A DNA stretch of 11,790 nt, taken from positions 1 to 11,790 of the forward strand of contig CACYHJ010000037.1 in the NCBI GenBank assembly GCA_902774165.1. Reading direction: 5' to 3'. Shown piece by piece: positions 1 through 6,473 of the stretch (positions within the stretch are counted from its first letter, which is position 1; the number at the start of each line of letters is the position of its first letter). Source of the DNA: Oscillospiraceae bacterium. GTDB lineage: Bacteria; Bacillota; Clostridia; Oscillospirales; Acutalibacteraceae. The translations under genes and the position numbers were made by a program. The notes beneath the pieces were generated by a model that did not search any database, had not been told where the DNA came from, and was given only the letters and a program-made list of their open reading frames with translations.

Positions 1-1
1 C

Positions 2-115
2 TCGGCGGCGATCATTCTGACCCGGGAACAGCAAAGAACGCCTCCCGTCCGGCTCTCACAGCTGGCGGATGAGGCGATATTGTGGATTTATCGGAGATTT
101 TTTGCGCCGAAATAG
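2..115 (+). CDS. C-terminal end of an unidentified protein (partial)
   Basis: Frame 2 is open from the window edge to a TAG at 113-115 and gives a 37-residue tail ending in EAILWIYRRFFAPK. The tail is basic and aromatic-rich with no recognisable motif. The codons are GC-rich, like the flanking chromosome. The gene body lies outside the window, so I do not assign a function. It could be a chance open frame, but the repeats begin directly after its stop codon, which fits a real gene boundary. Confidence 0.4.
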   Translation, partial: SAAIILTREQQRTPPVRLSQLADEAILWIYRRFFAPK

Positions 116-122
116 GAGTTCA

Positions 123-185
123 GGTTGCCGGTTGTTGGTTGTTGGTTGTTGGTTGTTGGTTGTTGGTTGCTGGTTGCCGGTTGTT
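123..185. repeat. Nine tandem 7-bp repeats (GGTTGTT)
   Basis: Nine consecutive heptamers run without a break: GGTTGCC, five GGTTGTT, GGTTGCT, GGTTGCC, GGTTGTT. The variants sit at the two ends and the perfect copies in the middle, as expected for slippage-prone DNA. The array begins 7 bp after the stop codon of the partial gene. No coding role is apparent. It is followed at about 187-226 by a second low-complexity stretch built on GAGATAA. Confidence 0.9.
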
Positions 186-230
186 TGAGAGACGAGAGAT
201 AAGAGATAATAAATAAGAGATAAGATTCGA

Positions 231-371
231 ATCACGAGTCACGTGTGCCCTGCCTTGCTCCGCGAAGCACAGCTTCGATCACGAGTCACGTGTGCCCAGC
301 CGTACTCTGCGAAGCACAGCTTCAATCACGAGTCACGTGTGCCCAGCCGAACTCCGCGAAGCACAGCTTCG
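231..371. repeat. Three tandem 47-bp repeats, each containing a short hairpin
   Basis: Three contiguous units of exactly 47 bp lie at 231-277, 278-324 and 325-371. Each begins ATCACGAGTCACGTGTGCCC and ends with a small hairpin, CGAAGC-ACA-GCTTCG (the second unit ends in A). The units differ at only a few positions around the middle. No spacers separate them, so this is a tandem repeat rather than a CRISPR. Such intergenic repeats are common in Clostridia. I do not recognise the family. Confidence 0.9.
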
Positions 372-374
372 TCG

Positions 375-440
375 GTCGAAGCTAAAAACAATCCACCGGA
401 TTGTTTTTTAACGCTTCGACTGTTTTTTTAACGCTTCGAT
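375..440. repeat. Large palindrome with duplicated right arm (possible terminator)
   Basis: An almost perfect inverted repeat pairs 375-394 with 398-420 around a 3-base loop. GTCGAAGC pairs with GCTTCGAC and AACAATCC with GGATTGTT. Its right arm is partly repeated in direct orientation at 421-440 (TTTTTTTAACGCTTCGA). It sits about 20 bp downstream of the ABC-F stop codon, so it may terminate the leftward operon, although there is no separate T-run after the stem. It may instead be a REP- or MITE-like remnant sharing the CGAAGC motif with the 47-bp repeats. Confidence 0.6.
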
Positions 441-460
441 TTCACATTTCTGCGCCGTCC

Positions 461-2341
461 TCACTCCTCCAGCGAGATCCATTCCTCCGTCAGCCGGTCC
501 TGCGTCTCCCGCAGGGCGGCCAGCGCTTCTGTCAGCTCGGTCACCCGCAGATAATCCGCCGTGACCGCCGGGGAGAGCAGCTCCTGCTGGATCTGCTGTT
601 CCCGCTGCTCCGCCTGCGCCAGCTCCTGCTCGATCTTCTGCAGACGGGCCTTGCGCTGCTTTTCCGCCCGTTCGGCCTCTTTTTTCTGCAGATATTCGCT
701 CTTTTTCTCCTTCTCCGGCGCTTTGATCTGCCGGGGCATGCCGTCCCGGAGCGCCAGATAATCGTCGTAATTGCCGTCGAGGGTGCGCATGGTGCCGCCG
801 TCGAAATAAAGGATCTTCGTTGCGACCCGGTTGATGAAATACCGGTCGTGAGAGACGGCGATCACCGTGCCGTCGTAGTCCCGCAGCGCCTCCTCCAGCA
901 CCTCGCGGGAGCCGATGTCCAGATGGTTCGTCGGCTCGTCGAGGATCAGCAGGTTGCAGCCCCGCAGCATGATCTCAAGCAGCGCCACCTTCGCCCGCTC
1001 GCCGCCGGAGAGCTCGTCCATATGCTTTTCGATATCGTCGCCCCGGAACAGGAACGCCGCCAGCACGCTGCGCAGCTGCGGCACGGTCATGGACGGGAAC
1101 CGGTCGTAGACCTCCGCCAGCACCGTTTTGCCCGACCGCAGGGACGACTGGGTCTGCTCGAAATAGCCGGTGCGCACGTTCACGCCGTAGTCAACGGTCC
1201 CGGCGTCGGCGCGCAGCCGGTTCATCAGGATGCGCAGGAACGTGGTTTTGCCGCAGCCGTTGGGGCCGATCAGAAACAGCTTTTCCCGCTTCTTCAGAAG
1301 GAACGACACGCCGGAGAACAGTTTTTTATCGCCGAAGCCCTTGGCAAGGCCGTTGACCGTCAGCACCTCGTTGCCGCTTTCGATCGCGACGGGGAACCGG
1401 AGCTTCATCTCCCCCGCGGTGCGGGCCTTCTCGTGCAGCGTCTGCCGCAGCCGCTCGATCTGCTTCTCTTTCGAGGCGATGGTGATGTAGTTGCGCTCCC
1501 GGTTGAACCGGCGCTGCTGCTCGATCATGGCCTCGATACGTTTGATCTCTTTTTCGGTCTTCTCGTTCTCCCGCTGCTCGGTCAGCAGCCGCTCCTGCTT
1601 GAGCTTGTGATAGACCGAATAATTCCCCTTTGTGAAATACAGCCGCCCGCCCTCGATCTCCATGGTTTTCTCGGTGGTGCGGTCCAGAAAATACCGGTCG
1701 TGGGAGATGATGATCGCCGCGCCGGTGTATTTTTTCAGAAAATTCTCCAGCCATTCCACGCTGTCGGTGTCCAGATGGTTGGTGGGCTCGTCCAGCAATA
1801 TCAGATCCGCGCCGGAGAGCAGGAGCTTGGCGAGACTGATCTTCGTGCGCTGCCCGCCGCTGAGCTTGCCCACGTTGGTTTCCGTCTCGTCGTAGGTAAA
1901 GCCGAGGCCCGTCAGCGCCGAGCGCGCCCGGGAACGGTAGCTCAGGCCGTCCCGCGCCTCGAATTTTTCCCGCAGGGCCTCCTGCGCCTCGATCAGCGCA
2001 GGGTCCGCCCCGGCGGCAAGGCGGTCGTTGAGCGCTTCCAGCTCCCGCTCCATCGCCGCCACGTCGGCGTAAACCTTCAGCACCTCTTCGTAGGCGGTGA
2101 CGGTAAAATCGCTGCAGGTGTGCTGCTCCACGTTGCCGACGCGGGTGAATTCCGGCACGATCACCGTGCCCTCCGCGGGCTCCAGCTCGCCGAGGATCAG
2201 CCGGAACAGCGTGGTCTTGCCCACGCCGTTGGCGCCGATGAGCCCGACCCGGTCGTTTTTCTGTATCTCAAAGGTCGCCCCCCCGAACAGCACGCTGTCG
2301 AGGAAGCCGACCGTTACGTTCTGCGCCGATACCAGCGGCAT
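461..2341 (-). CDS. ABC-F family ATPase (duplicated ATP-binding cassette)
   Basis: This 626-residue cytosolic protein has two ABC ATPase domains and no membrane segment, the mark of the ABC-F class that acts on ribosomes. Domain 1 has Walker A GANGVGKT (36-43), signature LSGGQ (160-164), Walker B ILLDEPTNHLD and switch ISHD (212-215). A charged linker (about 235-320) precedes domain 2 with GPNGCGKT (359-366), LSGGE (444-448), LLILDEPTNHLD and VSHD. The C-terminus (about 540-626) is a Glu/Gln/Arg-rich predicted coiled coil, as in Uup/YdiF-type members. The start follows AAAGGACG, which overlaps the manA stop codon, and the genes are 13 bp apart, so the gene is read as the second of a leftward operon. 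Family members include translation factors and antibiotic-protection proteins. The sequence alone does not say which this is, and a housekeeping YdiF-like role is more likely. Confidence 0.95.
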   Translation of the reverse strand: MPLVSAQNVTVGFLDSVLFGGATFEIQKNDRVGLIGANGVGKTTLFRLILGELEPAEGTVIVPEFTRVGNVEQHTCSDFTVTAYEEVLKVYADVAAMERELEALNDRLAAGADPALIEAQEALREKFEARDGLSYRSRARSALTGLGFTYDETETNVGKLSGGQRTKISLAKLLLSGADLILLDEPTNHLDTDSVEWLENFLKKYTGAAIIISHDRYFLDRTTEKTMEIEGGRLYFTKGNYSVYHKLKQERLLTEQRENEKTEKEIKRIEAMIEQQRRFNRERNYITIASKEKQIERLRQTLHEKARTAGEMKLRFPVAIESGNEVLTVNGLAKGFGDKKLFSGVSFLLKKREKLFLIGPNGCGKTTFLRILMNRLRADAGTVDYGVNVRTGYFEQTQSSLRSGKTVLAEVYDRFPSMTVPQLRSVLAAFLFRGDDIEKHMDELSGGERAKVALLEIMLRGCNLLILDEPTNHLDIGSREVLEEALRDYDGTVIAVSHDRYFINRVATKILYFDGGTMRTLDGNYDDYLALRDGMPRQIKAPEKEKKSEYLQKKEAERAEKQRKARLQKIEQELAQAEQREQQIQQELLSPAVTADYLRVTELTEALAALRETQDRLTEEWISLEE

Positions 2342-2354
2342 TTCACTCGTCCTT

Positions 2355-3311
2355 TCAGATGTTCGTTCTCAAAAACTCAACGCGTCCGCTGACCGTGAAG
2401 GCGCCCTTCCCGGCGGGGACAAACAGGCTGTCGCCCTTTTTGACGGGGATCTCCCCGTCCGCGTCGGCGTACACGCCCTCGCCGTCGGTGAACACAAGGG
2501 ACACAAACGATGCCCCGTCCGCCGCGTCGGCGTAAGCCGCCGTGACCGACACCCGGTAGAGCGTGAAATATTCGCATTCGGTCAGCAGCGTTTTCGTATA
2601 GCCGTCAAAGACGTTCTCTTCCCCCTGCGGCCGGAGCAGCGCGTGGGAGGGCCTGAGGTCCAGCACGTCCGCCGCCTTTTTCACGTCCAGCGGCCGGAGG
2701 GTGCCGTCGGGCTGCAGCCGGTCGTAGTCAAAGATGCGGTAGGTCGTGTCGGAGCTCTGCTGCACCTCCGCCAGCAGGATCCCCTTGCCGATGGCGTGCA
2801 GGGTCCCGGCGGGGATAAAGGCGAAATCGCCCTTTTTCACCTTGACGTGACGGACAGAATCGAGAATCGTTTTCTCCTCCACCGTCTTCATGAACTGCTC
2901 GCCCGTCAGCTCCTTCGCCATGCCGAACAGCAGCTCGGCGCCGGGCGCGGCGTCCAGGATATACCAGCATTCGGTTTTTCCCAGCTCGTTTTCGTTGATC
3001 CGGGCATATTCGTTATCCGGGTGCACCTGGATCGACAGGTCGTCCTCGGCGTCGATGAATTTGATCAGGATCGGGAAATCTCCAGCCGGGCAGCCCGTGC
3101 CGAGGACGTCCGTCCCCGCGCCGGCGAGCACCTCCCGCATCGTCTTCCCGTCAAATTCGCCGCCGACCACCCGGGAGGGGCCTTTCTCGTGGCAGGAGAA
3201 CAGCCACGCCTCGGCGATGTTGTCCATCTCTCTGCCGTCGTACAGCTCCTTCAGGCGCTGTCCGCCCCAGATCGTGTCCTTCAGGAAGGGCCGCAGTTTC
3301 AGTGTTTTCAT
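2355..3311 (-). CDS. manA: Mannose-6-phosphate isomerase, class I
   Basis: This 318-residue zinc enzyme interconverts mannose-6-phosphate and fructose-6-phosphate in the cytosol, feeding mannose into glycolysis or supplying precursors for GDP-mannose. It is the short class I type (about 315 residues) typical of Firmicutes. Expected metal ligands are visible: Q95 and H97 in SIQVHP, E114 in KTECWYIL, and H172 in PAGTLHAIGKG. R192 in TTYRIFDYDR matches the conserved catalytic arginine region. The N-terminal KDTIWGG motif is also typical. The start follows AAAGGGGAG at good spacing, with a consensus promoter upstream at 3357-3385. It is the first gene of an operon with the ABC-F ATPase, with no obvious functional link between them. 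Confidence 0.95.
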   Translation of the reverse strand: MKTLKLRPFLKDTIWGGQRLKELYDGREMDNIAEAWLFSCHEKGPSRVVGGEFDGKTMREVLAGAGTDVLGTGCPAGDFPILIKFIDAEDDLSIQVHPDNEYARINENELGKTECWYILDAAPGAELLFGMAKELTGEQFMKTVEEKTILDSVRHVKVKKGDFAFIPAGTLHAIGKGILLAEVQQSSDTTYRIFDYDRLQPDGTLRPLDVKKAADVLDLRPSHALLRPQGEENVFDGYTKTLLTECEYFTLYRVSVTAAYADAADGASFVSLVFTDGEGVYADADGEIPVKKGDSLFVPAGKGAFTVSGRVEFLRTNI

Positions 3312-3356
3312 ATCATACTCCCCTTTCGGTCAATTTACCTGTTTCTCTGAATCTTT

Positions 3357-3385
3357 ATTATACTCCCGCGGCGGCGTTTCGTCAA
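3357..3385 (-). promoter_or_regulatory. Housekeeping promoter for manA-ABC-F
   Basis: On the minus strand TTGACG (3380-3385) and TATAAT (3357-3362) are separated by exactly 17 bp. The predicted start site is about 40 bp ahead of the manA ATG, which has its own AAAGGGGAG site. It is divergent from the tRNA promoter. Confidence 0.85.
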
Positions 3386-3486
3386 TTCCCGCCGCGAAAT
3401 TTTCGTCCCGGCGGGCGCCGGCGAAGCTTTTCCCGAATCTTCCCGAATCTTTTTGCTCTGTTTCTCAAAAATTTTTTCAAATCTAC

Positions 3487-3515
3487 TTGAAATGCGGTTC
3501 GATCTGTGTTATAAT
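3487..3515 (+). promoter_or_regulatory. Promoter of tRNA-Thr
   Basis: TTGAAA (3487-3492) and TATAAT (3510-3515) are 17 bp apart, and the -10 ends 31 bp before the mature tRNA 5' end. This is a strong consensus promoter, as expected for a stable RNA gene. Confidence 0.85.
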
Positions 3516-3546
3516 ACCGAAACGTGACCGGGATCAGGTCCCGTAT

Positions 3547-3622
3547 GCTGGTATGGCTCAGTTGGTAGAGCAGCGCATTCGTAATGCGCAGGTCGTCGGT
3601 TCGAGTCCGACTACCAGCTCCA
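3547..3622 (+). tRNA. tRNA-Thr (anticodon CGT)
   Basis: The full cloverleaf is readable. Acceptor arms GCTGGTA (3547-3553) and TACCAGC (3612-3618) pair, with discriminator T and encoded CCA (3620-3622). The D-arm has GCTC/GAGC. The anticodon stem GCGCA/TGCGC encloses loop TTCGTAA with anticodon CGT at 3580-3582, reading ACG (threonine). The T-arm is GTCGG-TTCGAGT-CCGAC. The gene is intact and serves as the integration target. Its 3' part from the anticodon loop onward is repeated exactly at 9879-9924, so that half of the present gene is probably supplied by the element. Confidence 0.97.
3577..3622 (+). repeat. attL: 46-bp core, 3' part of tRNA-Thr
   Basis: This stretch is identical over all 46 bases to 9879-9924. 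It begins at the last base of the 5' anticodon stem, covers the anticodon loop and T-arm, and ends with CCA. The bases just outside differ on both sides (C versus T before, A versus T after). Crossing over in the anticodon loop of a tRNA is usual for tyrosine integrases. Confidence 0.95.
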
Positions 3623-3625
3623 AGT

Positions 3626-3670
3626 CGAAAATCGTTGTATGTCAACGGTTTTCGGCTTTTTTGTTTTTTT
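3626..3670 (+). terminator. Terminator now serving tRNA-Thr (element-encoded)
   Basis: CGAAAATCGTTG (3626-3637) and CAACGGTTTTCG (3643-3654) form a 12-bp stem with one G-T wobble and loop TATGT. It is followed by GCTTTTTTGTTTTTTT. It starts 3 bp after the tRNA CCA and lies inside the element, so it replaces the terminator that was split off to the far side (9927-9957). Confidence 0.9.
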
Positions 3671-3704
3671 GTGGATGTGCAAAAATTCGCGTAAAATGAG
3701 AATT

Positions 3705-3726
3705 TTGGTCTTTATTTGGTCTTTAT
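3705..3726 (+). promoter_or_regulatory. Left integrase arm-type sites, two direct repeats
   Basis: Two perfect, abutting copies of TTGGTCTTTAT lie at 3705-3715 and 3716-3726, between attL and the integrase. The same 11-mer recurs four times near the right end in the same orientation. Position and repeat structure fit binding sites for the integrase N-terminal arm-binding domain. This role is inferred. Confidence 0.75.
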
Positions 3727-3751
3727 TCTTGAAATTTTAACGGGTTTTGGA

Positions 3752-3785
3752 TATAAAAATGCGGCAGTCACAATCCGGCTGCCGC
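3752..3785 (-). terminator. Terminator of the repressor-integrase operon
   Basis: GCGGCAG (3761-3767) and CTGCCGC (3779-3785) form a hairpin just past the integrase stop codon. Read on the minus strand it is followed by ATTTTTAT. On the plus strand it is followed by TGTTTTTT, so it may act in both directions. Confidence 0.75.
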
Positions 3786-3791
3786 TGTTTT

Positions 3792-5165
3792 TTATGCCTT
3801 TTTCGATGTGAACAATCCGTTGAGCGCTTCCGCTGCGCGTTCGTCCGCTGATCGGATGGCGTGTGTGTATATATTTCCTGTTGTAGTGACGTTTGCATGA
3901 CCGAGGCGTTTTGATACGGTTTTTATGTCTGTTCCGTTGGCGATCATCAGCGTTGCGTTTGTGTGCCTTAAACTATGTATCGTTATGTCGGGCAGATCGT
4001 GTCGCTTAATGAATTTGCTGAACCAAGAAGATGCGGTATCGGGGTTCAGCGGCGCTCCGTCCCACGTCGTAAAGACTTTGTTGCAGTCTTGCCATTGGTC
4101 GCCTGCTTTCAGTCGGTCTTTGTTTTGTTCAAGCTTGTGTAGCCGCAGTAACTCCGTCGCGGTTTCGGGAATCTTAATAATTCGGTGAGACGATTCTGTT
4201 TTTGTATCGTTTTCAAAGATTCCGCGTTCAGGGAGATATAGGGAGGATTTGTTGATGTTGACAATGCCGTTCTTCAAGTCAATATCTTCCCACGTCAGCC
4301 CTAAAGCTTCGCCGCGTCTCATTCCCGTGAACAGAATCAAGGTGAATAATGTCCTGTATCGCAGCGGTTCCGTATCAAGCGAAGATAAAAGCTGTGCGGC
4401 TTGTTCTTCATCAAGGTACTTTGCTTCGTGCTTCGATGCTTCGGGCGGTTTTACACGGTTGCAGGGATTCGATGGGATAACTTGCCATTGTACCGCAGTC
4501 GTCAGGATAGAGGAAAGGACGTGATGATGATATAGGACGGTTGCGCCGGCAAGATTTTGTTTCGTCTGATCGACGGAGAAATACTTCTCCTTTTTTATTT
4601 CCAGCGCTTTGCAGATGGCGTCGGCGGTGGATGCGCTTATATTCTTTCCGTGGACGGCTTGTCTGACGGTGCTTGTGGAAAGATCAGCGGATTCGGCAAG
4701 TACGGCTTGTGTGATTTTATTCTGCTTCATCAGGTTTGCAAGATCGGGAAGGGCGGCATATTTGGTATCGGAGCGGATTCCGGATTCCGAAAGATTGTTA
4801 TAAAAAGAAATAATGTGATGCGGCTGCAGCTTGCTTAAACGGATATGCCCCAGCGCAGCGTTGATCCGCTGCATACAATCAGAATACCGTTTGTATGTTG
4901 TCGGCTTCAGATGGGCTTTGCCGTAGTCGGAAAACCAAAGATCGGAAAACTCTGCAAGCTTCATATCCTGTTTGACGTATAAGCCGTTCTTGACCTGTTC
5001 TTCAAACAGTGTCGCCTGTCGGTTCAGCTCTTTTTTGATTTGATTTTCAGTCATACCGGGCGAGGGTTTCCACGTTGTGGATTTTATAATCTGCCGTCCG
5101 CTCAAATCATATCCGGCGCTGACTCTGATTCTGTAGGTGTCGCCGCGTTTACTGATTGTTGCCAT
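3792..5165 (-). CDS. int: Tyrosine integrase with an inserted Cro/cI-type HTH domain
   Basis: This 457-residue site-specific recombinase catalyses integration and, with an excisionase, excision between attP and the tRNA-Thr attB. An N-terminal arm-DNA-binding domain (1-60) is followed by the start of the SAM-like core-binding domain (about 68-128). Catalytic residues are visible: R283 in TGMRRGE, K322 in TKTESSHR, H397 and R400 in HSLRH, H423 in LGH, and nucleophile Y433 in NIYTH. Between FYNNLSESGIR and the helix VLYHHHVLSSILTTAVQW lies an extra segment (about 134-200). It reads as a complete XRE-type HTH, with LMKQNKITQAVLAESA and LSTSTVRQAV. The start follows GGGAG, 2 bp after the repressor stop codon, so the two genes are co-transcribed leftward. 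Confidence 0.96.
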   Translation of the reverse strand: MATISKRGDTYRIRVSAGYDLSGRQIIKSTTWKPSPGMTENQIKKELNRQATLFEEQVKNGLYVKQDMKLAEFSDLWFSDYGKAHLKPTTYKRYSDCMQRINAALGHIRLSKLQPHHIISFYNNLSESGIRSDTKYAALPDLANLMKQNKITQAVLAESADLSTSTVRQAVHGKNISASTADAICKALEIKKEKYFSVDQTKQNLAGATVLYHHHVLSSILTTAVQWQVIPSNPCNRVKPPEASKHEAKYLDEEQAAQLLSSLDTEPLRYRTLFTLILFTGMRRGEALGLTWEDIDLKNGIVNINKSSLYLPERGIFENDTKTESSHRIIKIPETATELLRLHKLEQNKDRLKAGDQWQDCNKVFTTWDGAPLNPDTASSWFSKFIKRHDLPDITIHSLRHTNATLMIANGTDIKTVSKRLGHANVTTTGNIYTHAIRSADERAAEALNGLFTSKKA

Positions 5166-5167
5166 AA

Positions 5168-5845
5168 TTATATGCTCCCATCTGTTTCTGTGATATTCTG
5201 TTTAATCTGTTCGTTTAGCCGATAAAGCTCAAATGAATATTTTTTATTCTGTTCAATGAGATCTTCGGCGGCTCTTTTTATGTCGACCTCTTCGGTGGTC
5301 ACAAGTAACATAGCTGCTTGCCTAATGATGTCAGATTCTATCTTAATTTGAAAACGTTGCAGACATTTTTCAAAATCCTTTTTTAGAATCTCTGTATATT
5401 GTTTATGATGATAAACTGCGGCAAGCTCCATTGCGAATAGTAATAATCCATCACTGGAAAGAAAACGACTTAATGTGTCAGATAATATGAATGATGAATT
5501 ATCAGTAACAAAGCGCCCGGTTATTGAATGAGTATATGCGGGTTTATTTGATAATTCTTTTAACGCATTAATGGAAGCGTTGTTAAGTCCGGTTTCTTTG
5601 GCTATATTAAGATTCGCATTATCGATTCCGCTCAGCAGATAATCGCAACTCGTATCTAAGATTTCAGCGAGATCAACAATATCCGTTATCTTCGGCGTTC
5701 GCATACCGTTTTCCCAATATGAGAGTATTTCACGTTTAATGCCCATTTTTTCGGCAACATCGGATTGTAGAAGTTTTCGTTTTTCTCTTAGATCAGTTAT
5801 TCTGTTGCCGACGATACGCATAAAATCTGTTCCGTTACAATTCAT
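5168..5845 (-). CDS. XRE-family repressor of the element
   Basis: This 225-residue protein has an N-terminal Cro/cI helix-turn-helix (about 12-72; NRITDLREKRKLLQSDVAEKMG then ILSYWENG). A longer helical region without a recognisable peptidase or LexA-like motif follows. It is the likely master repressor holding the element quiescent. It is divergent from the xis/rep operon across a control region with two identical inverted-repeat operators. The start at 5845 is chosen because GGAGGAA lies 7 bp upstream; the internal Met at residue 9 has no such site. A TGTAAC half-site also falls in the first codons (5833-5838). The absence of a visible autocleavage domain suggests release by a protein partner, as in satellite Stl repressors, but this is inference. 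Confidence 0.85.
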   Translation of the reverse strand: MNCNGTDFMRIVGNRITDLREKRKLLQSDVAEKMGIKREILSYWENGMRTPKITDIVDLAEILDTSCDYLLSGIDNANLNIAKETGLNNASINALKELSNKPAYTHSITGRFVTDNSSFILSDTLSRFLSSDGLLLFAMELAAVYHHKQYTEILKKDFEKCLQRFQIKIESDIIRQAAMLLVTTEEVDIKRAAEDLIEQNKKYSFELYRLNEQIKQNITETDGSI

Positions 5846-5871
5846 AAATCAATTCCTCCAATGTAATCATA

Positions 5872-5899
5872 ATGTTACAAATAAAATGATCCGTAACAA
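5872..5899 (-). promoter_or_regulatory. Candidate leftward promoter (repressor-int)
   Basis: On the minus strand TTGTTA (5894-5899) and TAACAT (5872-5877) lie 16 bp apart. The implied start site leaves only a short leader before the GGAGGA site of the repressor gene. The match is mediocre. However, operator O1 (5873-5898) covers both boxes almost exactly, as expected for autoregulation. Confidence 0.4.
5873..5898. promoter_or_regulatory. Operator O1, TGTTAC-N14-GTAACA
   Basis: Perfect 6-bp inverted arms (5873-5878 and 5893-5898) flank 14 bp. The same arms with the same spacing recur at 5920-5945, and the centres are 47 bp apart. This is the probable binding site of the divergently encoded XRE repressor. 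Confidence 0.75.
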
Positions 5900-5904
5900 A
5901 AATA

Positions 5905-5933
5905 TTGACTTTCTCTTTCTGTTACACTATAAT
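5905..5933 (+). promoter_or_regulatory. Rightward promoter of the xis-rep operon
   Basis: TTGACT (5905-5910) and TATAAT (5928-5933) are separated by 17 bp, about 60 bp before the first ATG. Operator O2 covers the -10 box, so repressor binding would block polymerase directly. Confidence 0.85.
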
Positions 5934-5945
5934 TTAATTGTAACA
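5920..5945. promoter_or_regulatory. Operator O2, TGTTAC-N14-GTAACA
   Basis: Arms 5920-5925 and 5940-5945 are identical to those of O1, again with 14 bp between. The site encloses the -10 box of the rightward promoter. Confidence 0.8.
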
Positions 5946-5995
5946 AGTGCGACGTGATTTGTCAAGCGAAAAAGAAAAAGAAAGAGAGAGGTTTT

Positions 5996-6157
5996 ATGAA
6001 AACAATTGATGAAGCTGCACGAGCTGAACGCCTGGAGTATTACCGTCAATGGCGGGCGGCAAACCGTGACAAGGTGAAAGAACACAACCGGCGGTATTGG
6101 GAGAAGCGAGCACTGAAGAAGCAGAACAGCACGACGGAGGCGACTTCCGATGAATGA
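5996..6157 (+). CDS. Small basic protein, first gene of the rightward operon
   Basis: This 53-residue protein starts at ATG 5996, preceded by AGAGAGAGG. It is rich in Arg, Lys and Glu, with a central helical segment YYRQWRAANRDKVKEHNRRYWEKRA. Short proteins with this RxWRxxNxxKVxxxxxRYWxxR pattern are, to my recollection, frequent as unannotated genes in Clostridia phages and integrative elements, usually just after the repressor. A role in DNA binding or early regulation is possible but not shown. Its 3' end overlaps the next gene by 8 bp, indicating translational coupling. It would be the first product made when the repressor is lifted. Confidence 0.75.
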   Translation: MKTIDEAARAERLEYYRQWRAANRDKVKEHNRRYWEKRALKKQNSTTEATSDE

Positions 6158-6473
6158 CAGATTCGCTCTTGCGCTTGAATTGCTCAAGGCGCTTGACGCC
6201 GATCAGGCTGCACCTACGCCGGAACAAAGAAAGCCGGAGCTGCCCCGGATGCGGACGATTCCGGCGGCAGTCGCGGAGATCAGGACGGCAGACCCTGAAA
6301 CAGCTTTGACAGTTACGGCGCTCCGGCGTGCGGTCAAACAAGGGAAAATCCCCTTTGTCGAGATCAACACAAAGCGCCTTGTGAACCTTGCGGACGTGTA
6401 TGCTTATATGAGCAGTTCGTCGGTTTCGTCAAAAGCGGAATCTGTATGCGGGATTCGGAGGGTTGATCGTTGA
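6150..6473 (+). CDS. Excisionase-like HTH protein
   Basis: This 107-residue protein has a variable N-terminus, then a helix-turn-helix (about 36-87). It carries the pattern typical of MerR/Xis-like folds: TALTVTALRRAVKQGKIPFVEINTKRLVNLADVYAYM. The recognition helix plus the wing GKIPFVEINTKRLVNL match excisionase-family domains in Firmicute integrative elements. It probably binds and bends DNA near the attachment sites to favour excision by the integrase, although some homologues act in replication control. GGAGG at 6136-6140 precedes ATG 6150, which overlaps the upstream gene. Its own stop codon overlaps the TTG start of the next gene. Confidence 0.7.
   Translation: MNDRFALALELLKALDADQAAPTPEQRKPELPRMRTIPAAVAEIRTADPETALTVTALRRAVKQGKIPFVEINTKRLVNLADVYAYMSSSSVSSKAESVCGIRRVDR

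Noticed and set aside
231..371. The 47-bp repeats as a CRISPR array
   Set aside because: The units are contiguous with no unique spacers, and no cas gene is nearby.
401..2392. A 663-codon open frame on the plus strand opposite the ABC-F gene
   Set aside because: It is the antisense of a clearly conserved ATPase in GC-rich DNA, is leucine/arginine-rich low complexity without motifs, and has no ribosome binding site.
2097..3350. A 417-codon plus-strand frame opposite manA
   Set aside because: It overlaps two conserved minus-strand genes, has no motif and runs through the manA promoter region.
3382..3645. Minus-strand frames containing GAGSRTRTDDLRITN (here and at 9858-10232)
   Set aside because: This peptide is the antisense translation of the tRNA-Thr 3' half, a well-known spurious annotation. 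The two frames share it only because of the att duplication.
5994..6341. A minus-strand frame opposite the first rightward genes
   Set aside because: It is antisense to two coupled genes with good ribosome binding sites and shows no motif.
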